Shown piece by piece: positions 1-6,218 of a DNA stretch of 19,323 nt. The stretch is from contig JAEYTW010000050.1 in assembly GCA_023433835.1 (NCBI GenBank), positions 1 to 19,323 of the forward strand. Direction: 5' to 3'. This stretch comes from Pseudomonadota bacterium. Its GTDB lineage: Bacteria; Pseudomonadota; Alphaproteobacteria; Ferrovibrionales; Ferrovibrionaceae. The notes beneath the pieces are model-generated. The model made no database searches. It saw only the letters and a list, made by a program, of their open reading frames with translations, and was not told where the DNA came from. The position numbers and the translations under genes were made by a program. Numbering within the stretch: the first letter of the stretch is position 1; the number at the start of each line of letters is the position of its first letter.

Positions 1-1152
1 ACCCTGCCCTGGCAATGGCAACCGCCCGAAGGTCCGGGCGTACCGCCGCCGCCGCGCCTCGACCTGCCCGGGCGCGCCATCCTGCTCGACGCCGACGGCC
101 GACGCCTCGTCGGCCCGCCGCATGACCATGACACCTCGCTGCGCCGGCCGCTGACCGTCGGCGGGCAGGCGGTCGGCTATCTCGCGATCTCGCAGTTCAA
201 CGTGCTGGCGCCGGAACTGGAACGCGGCTTCATCGCCGAGCAGCGGCTGAGCGTCCTGGTCTCGGTGCTCGCCGGCGGCCTGGTCGCCGCCCTCATCGCC
301 TGGGGCCTGGCCGTGCATATGCGCCGCCCGATCCGCCAGCTGGCCGACGGCACGCGCGCCCTGGCCGGCGGCGCCTACGGCACCCGCCTCGCCACCGCCC
401 GGACCGACGAATTCGGCGCGCTGGCGCGGTCGTTCAACCAGCTGGGCGAGGCACTGGAACGCCACGACGCCTCGCGCCGGCAATGGGTGGCCGATACCTC
501 GCACGAACTGCGCACGCCGATCACGGTGCTGCGCGCCCAGATCGAGGCGATGCAGGATGGCGTGCGCCCGGCCGACGCCACCAACCTGGCGATACTGAAG
601 GCGGAAATCCTCAGCCTCGGCCGCCTGGTCGACGATCTCTACACCCTCGCCCGCGCCGATGTCGGCCAGCTCGCCTATCACTTCGCCAGGGTCGATGCGC
701 TCGCCGTGCTCGACGATGTCGCCGATCGCTTCGGACCGCGGGCGAGCCTGGCGGGCCTCGCTCTCGCCTGGGCTTCGCGGCCCGCAAGAGCGGTCTTGGT
801 ATGGGGCGATCCCGACCGGCTGGCGCAACTGTTCGCCGCCCTGCTCGACAATGCCCTGCGCTATACCGACCGCGGCGGTCGGATCGCGCTGTCGGCCGAG
901 GCGGTGCCGGACGAACTGATCATCCATATCGACGACAGCCCGCCGGGTGTCGGCCCCGACCAGCTTGGCCTGCTGTTCGATCGCTTCTACCGCACCGACG
1001 CCTCGCGCAACCGCGAGCGCGGCGGATCGGGCCTCGGGCTGTCGATCTGCCGGGCACTGGTCGAAGCCCATCACGGCCGCATCGATGCCGCAGCCTCAAG
1101 CCTCGGCGGGTTGCGCATCACCATCGCGCTGCCGCAGGATCGCGCGTCATGA
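1..1152 (+). CDS. baeS: BaeS-like sensor histidine kinase (5' end missing)
   Basis: Membrane sensor kinase that would phosphorylate the response regulator that follows. The frame is open from base 1, so the N-terminus, including the first membrane segment and part of the periplasmic sensor, lies outside the window. Seen in order: rest of the periplasmic domain (to about base 240), a membrane segment (about 244-315), a HAMP linker, the H-box SHELRTP with the phospho-accepting His at 502-504, an N-box (ALLDNALRY), a G1 region of the BaeS-like form DDSPPGVG, and a G2 box GGSGLGLSIC. The stretches EAMQDGVRP and LVDDLYTLARADVGQLAY closely match my recollection of E. coli BaeS, which responds to envelope stress. 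The signal in this organism is unknown. The stop overlaps the regulator's start by 4 bases. Confidence 0.9.
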   Translation, partial: TLPWQWQPPEGPGVPPPPRLDLPGRAILLDADGRRLVGPPHDHDTSLRRPLTVGGQAVGYLAISQFNVLAPELERGFIAEQRLSVLVSVLAGGLVAALIAWGLAVHMRRPIRQLADGTRALAGGAYGTRLATARTDEFGALARSFNQLGEALERHDASRRQWVADTSHELRTPITVLRAQIEAMQDGVRPADATNLAILKAEILSLGRLVDDLYTLARADVGQLAYHFARVDALAVLDDVADRFGPRASLAGLALAWASRPARAVLVWGDPDRLAQLFAALLDNALRYTDRGGRIALSAEAVPDELIIHIDDSPPGVGPDQLGLLFDRFYRTDASRNRERGGSGLGLSICRALVEAHHGRIDAAASSLGGLRITIALPQDRAS

Positions 1153-1823
1153 CGCCCACGCCCCGCATTCTGGTCGTCGAGGACGAGCCGCAGATTGCCG
1201 GCATCCTGGTCGATTACCTGACCCAGGCGGGTTACGCCGCCCGCAGCGTCGCCGACGGCGACGCCGCGCTGGTGGCAAGCGCGGAGGCCGACCTCGTGCT
1301 GCTCGACCTGATGCTGCCGGGCCTCGACGGCATCGCGGTCTGCCGCGCCATCCGCGCGCACTCCGACCTGCCGATCATCATGGTCACCGCGCGGGTCGAG
1401 GAAGTCGACCGGCTGCTGGGCCTGCAGATCGGTGCCGACGACTATATCTGCAAGCCGTTCAGCCCGCGCGAGGTGGTGGCGCGCGTCGCCGCGGTGCTGC
1501 GCCGCGCCCGCGGCTCCGGCGGCTCTGAAAAAACGGCCGCCGGTTTCGTCATTGACGAACAGGCCCAGCGCATCGCCCTCGGCGGCCAGCGCCTCGACCT
1601 GACCCCGACCGAGTACAGGCTGCTTCGCCTTCTGGCGACGCGTCCCGGCCGGGTATTCTCGCGCGCTCAAATCATTGAACTTGCTTATAGCAACGATCAG
1701 GACGTTTCCGATCGCGCAGTTGACAGTCATGTAAAGAACATTCGCCGCAAAATTGCCGAACTATCGGATGGTGAAGTAATCCAGTCCGTCTACGGGGTCG
1801 GATATCTGTTCGACCATAAGTAG
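1149..1823 (+). CDS. baeR: BaeR-like OmpR-family response regulator
   Basis: DNA-binding partner of the preceding kinase, 224 residues, a normal length for the OmpR family. The receiver domain (about 5-117) shows the acidic pocket E11-D12, phospho-acceptor D53 in LLDLMLPG, T80 and K102. The run EEVDRLLGLQIGADDYICKP is nearly the BaeR sequence. A winged-helix domain follows (about 128-222), with LDLTPTEYRLL and the closing VYGVGYLF. The start is the ATG in an ATGA overlap with the kinase, which fits translational coupling. The last 150 to 170 bases are much less GC-rich than the rest of the gene: 27/60 G+C at 1681-1740 against 45/60 at 1561-1620. This suggests that the 3' end was exchanged or marks the edge of acquired DNA. 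Confidence 0.92.
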   Translation: MTPTPRILVVEDEPQIAGILVDYLTQAGYAARSVADGDAALVASAEADLVLLDLMLPGLDGIAVCRAIRAHSDLPIIMVTARVEEVDRLLGLQIGADDYICKPFSPREVVARVAAVLRRARGSGGSEKTAAGFVIDEQAQRIALGGQRLDLTPTEYRLLRLLATRPGRVFSRAQIIELAYSNDQDVSDRAVDSHVKNIRRKIAELSDGEVIQSVYGVGYLFDHK

Positions 1824-1939
1824 CAACGACAGGAATGACGTGAAGACGTCGCTCGCAATACCCGCAACTAATTGTACTTCCCCCCTAAAAGTGAAGCGCC
1901 GAGGCGCCCGTATTGGGCTACGCTGTTCTCGGTTAGCCA
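1824..1939. other. Intergenic spacer of low GC
   Basis: A 116-base gap between baeR and the EamA gene. Row 1801-1860 has 28/60 G+C, well below neighbouring genes. It holds a weak hairpin (GACGT-GAAG-ACGTC, 1837-1850) without a T-run, so it is not a convincing terminator, and a C-run near 1869-1875. I see no RNA gene and no clear promoter. Confidence 0.4.
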
Positions 1940-2851
1940 TTGGGGGTCGGAGTGTTCGGGGGCGTATCAGGATCAGCCTTGCTGGCGGGGGCCGCCTGGG
2001 CGATCGCGTCGGCCGTGGCCTTCTCGGCTTCATCGGCGGCGGCGAAGTTTCTCGGCGTGCGTTTGCCTGCATCCGAACTGGCGCTGTTTCGCGCCGGCGT
2101 GGCGCTCGTGCTGGTGGCCGCGGTCTTCCGCCAGGCCCTGGCCTGGCGTCAGGCTCGGCATCTCGGCTGGTTCGTCCTGCGCTGCGCCGCAGGTGCGCTG
2201 GCGCTGCTCTCCTTCATGTATGCGGTGACCGCGCTGCCGATCGCGCTGGCCACGCTGATCTTCGTCACTCGGGTGCTGATGCTGCCGCCGACAGCCCGGT
2301 TGCTGCTCGCTGAGCGGATGGATCCCCGGATCCTGGGCGCGGTGCTCGTGGGGTTCGCCGGCATCGTCGTGGTCTTGTGGCCCACGCTTGTCTTGAAGGG
2401 CGAAGTGCTCGGCGGGCTTGCGGCGCTGACGGCCGCGGTAGCATCGGCGGTCTCGCAGACGGCCGTGCGCCGGCTGGCGCCGGACAATCCTGAATCTCTG
2501 ATGGTTGCGATCTACTCGATCGCCTGCGTGGCCGCCCTGGCACCGATTGCAGCCGCACAGTGGGTCATGCCACCGATCAATGATATTCCCGTGCTGCTGA
2601 TCCTCGGCGCAACGGCGGCGATCTCCCAATACACGGCGGTCGCCGCGTTCCGTCGTGCCCCAGCCGGGTTCCTCGCACCGTTCGATTTCCTGGCTGTGCC
2701 GATAAGCGCGCTGATCGGCCTCGCGCTGTTCGGCGACATGCCCGGCTCCAACGACTGGATCGGCGGTCTCCTGGTGCTTGCCACCTCGGCCTATGTAGTC
2801 TCTTTCGGCGCCAGCGCCGACCGGCGCCGGCTGGCCGGGGTGAATGGCTGA
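1940..2851 (+). CDS. EamA/DMT-family transporter
   Basis: Inner-membrane transporter of the drug/metabolite superfamily, 303 residues, with about ten hydrophobic segments arranged as two EamA repeats. Examples are LLAGAAWAIASAVAFSASSA near the start, VLVGFAGIVVVLWP at the start of the second half, and LFGDMPGSNDWIGGLLVLATSAY at the end, which matches the usual EamA ending. The substrate is not predictable. An in-frame TAG lies at 1934-1936, so translation must begin after it. TTG at 1940 is the first possible start but has no good Shine-Dalgarno; TTG at 1979, preceded by AGGA, is an alternative that would shorten the N-terminus by 13 residues. It lies in the same direction as the regulator/repeat-peptide pair and could serve it as exporter, but that is only inference from position. 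Confidence 0.85.
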   Translation: MGVGVFGGVSGSALLAGAAWAIASAVAFSASSAAAKFLGVRLPASELALFRAGVALVLVAAVFRQALAWRQARHLGWFVLRCAAGALALLSFMYAVTALPIALATLIFVTRVLMLPPTARLLLAERMDPRILGAVLVGFAGIVVVLWPTLVLKGEVLGGLAALTAAVASAVSQTAVRRLAPDNPESLMVAIYSIACVAALAPIAAAQWVMPPINDIPVLLILGATAAISQYTAVAAFRRAPAGFLAPFDFLAVPISALIGLALFGDMPGSNDWIGGLLVLATSAYVVSFGASADRRRLAGVNG

Positions 2852-2908
2852 AACGGTATTTTGCTAAAATCCATGGCGATTGATCGCCTTGTCAATTAGG
2901 TTGTTCTC
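2852..2908 (+). promoter_or_regulatory. Possible promoter/operator of the regulator-peptide pair
   Basis: Short A/T-rich gap before the PAS-LuxR gene. It contains TAAAAT (2865-2870), one mismatch from a sigma-70 -10 box, but no good -35 at the right distance. Just after it is a dyad GGCGA-TTGA-TCGCC (2875-2888), placed where a regulator could act. Function is inferred only. Confidence 0.25.
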
Positions 2909-4006
2909 ATGGTGGACAATAAAGGCAGCGTAGCAGCGTCGCCCCTGCCATCAGGCTTAAGCGATGCCACAGCTTCGTTGATCGAAAGCGCCGATCGGGT
3001 GGATGGCTCGGTGATCCTGTTCGATGCCCAGGACAACATCGTCTGGGTGAACGAGCGTCAGCGCGCCCTGATGCCCTGCACCGACTACGTCAATCAGACC
3101 TATTCGTCGCTCTTCTGGAGCGCACTGGAGAGAGGGCTGGTTGGAAACGCGCTTGCGGTCAGTCGGCCGCAAATGTGGCTCGAATTTTCCGCCCTAGAGC
3201 GGGCAACGAGGCGACTGTCGCAAACCGTAAATCGCTACTCTTGGGGCGATATGGCCTTAACCCATCGTCGCTTCGACGATGGCAGTTCGATCCAGATTCG
3301 CTTTGCGACCGGCGGCGCTGATGCGGAGAGTCCAGAACGCCTTTTGCTTGAAGCGGTCGCTGCCCGACGTGAAGCAACTTCGCTACGCTATGCTTTGGAT
3401 AGTCTGGATGTAGGCATAGGCATCACGGACAAGTACGGCAGACCGCTTCATGCCAACTCGGCCCTGCAGAATATCCTAAAGCAGGATCTAGGTTTGATGC
3501 TTGCGGACGACGGCCGGGTCGTGCCGATGCATCCGGAGGATTTTCAAGTCTGGCAGTCAGCCCTCGTGATGGCCGCTGCAGGCTATGCGCCGAGCGTTCT
3601 CATGCTGCCCAACGGCGATGAGCCACCGCTGCTGGCTTTGACTATCTTCCCAGGAGCCCATAAGGATACGGTTGTCGTGCTTGCCGCTCCGCTGAGGGGC
3701 GGGTTCAATCAATCCCACATCGATGGTCTTTCGGAGGCCTTCGGCATACCGCCGGACCAAGCGGCCGTGATGGCAAAGCTCGCTTCCGGCCTGAGCTTGC
3801 AGGAAATTGCCGCGCAAAGGCGGTCTGAAACCTCCGGTAATGTCATTTCGCCCTTCTACAATGTAGCAGGGGTCAGGCATACTTTGCGTCACCATCAGCT
3901 TACTGCCGACAATCAGGCCCAGGTCGCGGCGCTGGTCCTGAAGGTCGCGGCAATTACGCGAGCGCCGATGGCACGCCATACATCGACAGACGAGGAGCAA
4001 TCATGA
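2909..4006 (+). CDS. PAS-containing LuxR-type transcriptional regulator
   Basis: Probably a cytoplasmic sensor-regulator, 365 residues, with no membrane segment. A first PAS-like domain spans about 25-135 (VDGSVILFDAQDNIVWVN) and a second about 157-260 (LRYALDSLDVGIGITDKYGRPL followed by HANSAL). The C-terminal part (about 273-350) begins like a LuxR/GerE helix-turn-helix (IPPDQAAVMAKLASGLSLQEIAAQ) and ends like one (NQAQVAALVLKV). The recognition-helix region between them (SETSGNVISPFYNVAGVRH) departs from the usual T-V-R-x-H-L-K pattern, so DNA binding may be altered. The stop overlaps the start of the repeat-peptide gene (ATGA), implying joint translation and perhaps control of that gene. 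GC is lower than in neighbouring genes (34/60 in row 3181-3240 against 42/60 in row 8401-8460), suggesting horizontal acquisition. AGG at 2898-2900 is a weak ribosome site. Confidence 0.7.
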   Translation: MVDNKGSVAASPLPSGLSDATASLIESADRVDGSVILFDAQDNIVWVNERQRALMPCTDYVNQTYSSLFWSALERGLVGNALAVSRPQMWLEFSALERATRRLSQTVNRYSWGDMALTHRRFDDGSSIQIRFATGGADAESPERLLLEAVAARREATSLRYALDSLDVGIGITDKYGRPLHANSALQNILKQDLGLMLADDGRVVPMHPEDFQVWQSALVMAAAGYAPSVLMLPNGDEPPLLALTIFPGAHKDTVVVLAAPLRGGFNQSHIDGLSEAFGIPPDQAAVMAKLASGLSLQEIAAQRRSETSGNVISPFYNVAGVRHTLRHHQLTADNQAQVAALVLKVAAITRAPMARHTSTDEEQS

Positions 4007-4488
4007 GCGTCATTCATTCACTACCAACACCGCAAGACACTGGCCTTTCCGCAGCCGAGCTTGCTCAGGGGCAGGCCGATCTTGACGTCATCCTGACGGC
4101 AATGGAGGCGCGCCCTGACCAGAAGTTTGCCGTGACCGGCTTGGCAGACACCGTGCTCCATAGCCTTCTGGACACGCCGGAAATGGCTCAGTACATGCGC
4201 AATACTTTCGGCGCGGATGCAATCCCGCATCACGACGCCAATGCTTGGGGCACCGAGGAATATGCGGCCGCCTGGGAAAACACCCGCACCGCATTCGCTG
4301 CTCACGGCATCGAACTTGAGGCGGACCCTGCAGCAACCCGCGCTGACGGCAGGCAGGCCGAATTCTGCTTCGTCACGGTAGGGCGGCAGGATGGTCGGCA
4401 TGCCGAATTCTGCTTCCTCACCGTCGGCCGCACCGATGGTCGTCAGGCGGAATTCTGCTTCCTGACTGTCGGCCACGCAGCAAACTAA
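4003..4488 (+). CDS. Repeat-containing putative ribosomal peptide precursor
   Basis: Not recognised as a named family. The 161-residue soluble protein has two parts. Residues 1-112 are acidic and cysteine-free, probably helical (VTGLADTVLHSLLDTPEMAQYM), with no signal peptide. Residues 113-157 are three head-to-tail 15-residue units of consensus RxDGRxAEFCF[V/L]TVG, followed by HAAN. The only cysteines are C122, C137 and C152, one at the same place in each unit. A leader-like front with a multi-copy cysteine-bearing tail is typical of RiPP precursors with several cores, and this is my leading reading. Alternatives are a small metal-binding or beta-rich repeat protein, or a partner of the regulator. 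The ATG lies in an ATGA overlap with the regulator and follows a strong GAGGAG (3992-3997). No cyclase, radical-SAM, MNIO, protease or dedicated exporter gene is visible nearby except the EamA transporter. Confidence 0.6.
   Translation: MSVIHSLPTPQDTGLSAAELAQGQADLDVILTAMEARPDQKFAVTGLADTVLHSLLDTPEMAQYMRNTFGADAIPHHDANAWGTEEYAAAWENTRTAFAAHGIELEADPAATRADGRQAEFCFVTVGRQDGRHAEFCFLTVGRTDGRQAEFCFLTVGHAAN
4339..4473 (+). repeat. Three in-frame tandem 45-base repeats
   Basis: Units at 4339-4383, 4384-4428 and 4429-4473, each coding 15 residues (R113-G127, R128-G142, R143-G157). The 12 bases GAATTCTGCTTC (E-F-C-F) are identical in all three. Nine of 15 codon positions differ synonymously between units (for example Thr as ACG, ACC and ACT). 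Only three positions change residue: A/Q/T at the second, Q/H/Q at the sixth and V/L/L at the twelfth. The peptide is therefore kept while the DNA drifts. Confidence 0.95.
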
Positions 4489-4497
4489 CGAACGGCG

Positions 4498-5226
4498 TCA
4501 GCCGCTCAAATCGGCGAGATGGTGGATCAAGGCCACCGTCTCGCCGTCGGCGACGCCGTCGAACAGGCGTTGCCGGAAATGGCGCTGGAAGGCGATGATC
4601 ACCTGTTCCAGTGCCTCGTCGTAGAGGCCGTTGCCCTCGACGCGGTAGCCGATCACGTCCAGCGCGATCTGCAGGTTGAGCACGGCCGGGCCGCTCATGC
4701 CCGGCTGCACGGTCGGCGCGTGCTCGCTGGCCGCGAAACCGGCCGCGGGCCACAGGCCCAGCCCGTCGCGGGCCAGCCTCGCCCAATCGAAGAATTCGCC
4801 GGGATCTTCCTTGCGCCACGGGGCGACGTCGGCGTGGCCGACGACGCGGCGCGGATCAATCCCGTGGCGGCGCACGAGATCGCCGGTCAGCCGGGCCACC
4901 GCCTCGGTCTGCGCCGCGGGGAATGGCCGATAGCCGAATTCGTGGCCGGGATTGACGATCTCGATGCCGAGCGACCTGGCATTGATGTCGGTCGCCCCGC
5001 ACCACGAGGCGACACCGGCATGCCAGGCCCGGCGCGCGTCGTCGACCAGGCGATGGATGCTGCCGTCCTCGTCGACCACGTAGTGGGCCGATACTTTCGA
5101 CGCGGGATCGCACAGCCGGTCGAGCGCGGCGCGGGCCGTCTTCATGCCGGTATAGTGCAGCACCACGAGATCGATCGCGGTGCCGGCGGGGCGCGCGTCG
5201 TGGTTCGGCGACGGGCGCTCGATCAT
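4498..5226 (-). CDS. AmpD-like N-acetylmuramoyl-L-alanine amidase with peptidoglycan-binding domain
   Basis: Zinc amidase that cleaves the bond between N-acetylmuramic acid and L-alanine in peptidoglycan or its anhydro-muropeptides. The Amidase_2 domain (about 15-150 of 242) shows the family's zinc ligands H24 (VVLHYT), H131 (VVGHADVAP) and D141, plus E89 and K139 at the usual catalytic positions. The C-terminal part (about 170-237) resembles PG_binding_1 (QPGMSGPAVLNLQIALDVIGY). No signal peptide is seen, so it would act in the cytoplasm on recycled muropeptides, like AmpD, even though a peptidoglycan-binding tail is more usual in envelope enzymes such as AmiD. The ATG overlaps the stop of the upstream EamA gene (ATGA). 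It ends 9 bases from the convergent repeat-peptide gene, with no clear terminator between them. Confidence 0.88.
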   Translation of the reverse strand: MIERPSPNHDARPAGTAIDLVVLHYTGMKTARAALDRLCDPASKVSAHYVVDEDGSIHRLVDDARRAWHAGVASWCGATDINARSLGIEIVNPGHEFGYRPFPAAQTEAVARLTGDLVRRHGIDPRRVVGHADVAPWRKEDPGEFFDWARLARDGLGLWPAAGFAASEHAPTVQPGMSGPAVLNLQIALDVIGYRVEGNGLYDEALEQVIIAFQRHFRQRLFDGVADGETVALIHHLADLSG

Positions 5227-6092
5227 GCGCTGTCCTGCTTGCGCGAGCCTTCGGGCAACGAGGTCAGCACCGCCCCGGCCAGCGCGATCAACCCGCCGAC
5301 GATCATCTTCGGCGTCAACACGTCACCCATGATGAAGATGCCGGCGGCCACGCCCATGACCGGCGAAAGCGTCAGCATCGGCGCCACCAGCGTGACGGGA
5401 TAACGCTGCAGCAGGAAATACATGCCGCCATGGCCGATCACCGAGGCCCCGATGGCGGTATAGGCCGCGGCGGCCCACACCGTCGCCGAGGCCGCGACCA
5501 TCGAGGCGATCTGGCCGCTTTCGAAGACCAGCGAGACCAGGAACAGGCCGGGCGAGGAAATCAGCGCGATCCAGGCCTGCACGGTGAACACGCCGAGGCC
5601 GCGCAGCCGCCGCATCAGGATCTGGCCGTAGGCCATGCTGCAGGACGCCAGCGTGATCAGGATGACCGCGTCGATATAGGCAAAGACCCGAGGGTCGAAC
5701 GACAGGAAGGCGACGCCGCCGATCGTCAGCAGGATGCCCAGGCCGCGTTTCCAGCGCACGCGCTCGCGCAGCAGGATCATCGCCATGATCGTGGCGATCG
5801 GGGTACCGAGCTGGCTGGCGATCGCCACCGTCGAGACGTCGCCGGCAAGCTTGAGCCCCGAGAAGGTCAGCGCGAAATGCAGCACGCCGGAAAAGATCGA
5901 GACACCGAGCACCGCGCGCATCTGCCCGCGGCGCCAGCGCAGCGCCGGCGCCAGCAGCACGGCGACGATCAGGAAGCGGATGCCGGTGAACCAGATCGGC
6001 GGGATGACCTCGACGCCCACTTTGGCGGCAACGTAGTTGAAGCCCCAGACCGCATCGACCAGGAGCACCAGCAGCAGATGCGGAAACGTCAT
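5223..6092 (-). CDS. EamA/DMT-family transporter
   Basis: Second inner-membrane drug/metabolite transporter in the window, 289 residues, with about ten hydrophobic segments and two EamA repeats. The N-terminal VDAVWGFNYVAAKVG matches the usual first-helix signature (W-G-x-N-x-x-x-K), and the tail GDVLTPKMIVGGLIALAGAVL matches the usual last segments. Many relatives with this ending are annotated as amino-acid or metabolite exporters (RhtA/YdcZ-like), but the substrate cannot be read from sequence. It shares a 4-base overlap with the downstream amidase gene, so the two are probably made together. The ATG at 6090-6092 fits the family N-terminus. It is not closely similar to the EamA protein at 1940-2851. 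Confidence 0.88.
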   Translation of the reverse strand: MTFPHLLLVLLVDAVWGFNYVAAKVGVEVIPPIWFTGIRFLIVAVLLAPALRWRRGQMRAVLGVSIFSGVLHFALTFSGLKLAGDVSTVAIASQLGTPIATIMAMILLRERVRWKRGLGILLTIGGVAFLSFDPRVFAYIDAVILITLASCSMAYGQILMRRLRGLGVFTVQAWIALISSPGLFLVSLVFESGQIASMVAASATVWAAAAYTAIGASVIGHGGMYFLLQRYPVTLVAPMLTLSPVMGVAAGIFIMGDVLTPKMIVGGLIALAGAVLTSLPEGSRKQDSA

Positions 6093-6190
6093 TGCCTCGG
6101 GCCGGAGATTCGCACAATCCGCCGACCATAATGCCTCGAGGTGACGGTTTGAAATGCCGCTCCGGCAGGGGAGCCATGCGTGGATACCGG

Positions 6191-6218
6191 ATCAATCGCT
6201 GGCCAATCAGTCGCTGGC
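6191..6218. repeat. Short tandem direct repeat
   Basis: ATCAATCGCTGGC (6191-6203) and ATCAGTCGCTGGC (6206-6218) differ at one base and are offset by 15. The second copy covers the last codons and stop of the diguanylate cyclase; the first lies just beyond, in the 114-base gap before the EamA gene. It is probably a small local duplication. The rest of that gap (6093-6190) shows no clear gene or terminator. Confidence 0.6.

Noticed and set aside
483..1148. Open frame running through the kinase gene into baeR
   Set aside because: The translated part before 1149 is low-complexity Arg/Pro/Gly sequence in the wrong frame of the kinase gene. The receiver domain starts at the ATG at 1149.
1837..1850. 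Terminator after baeR
   Set aside because: The stem is only five base pairs, and no T-run follows it.
4339..4473. CRISPR-like array or calcium-binding RTX repeats
   Set aside because: The units are contiguous without spacers, in frame, and diverge synonymously, so they are coding repeats. The RTX pattern GGxGxD is absent.
4489..4497. Right attachment site or duplicated baeR end for an integrated island
   Set aside because: No copy of the baeR 3' sequence is seen near the right boundary, and no integrase gene is present in the window.
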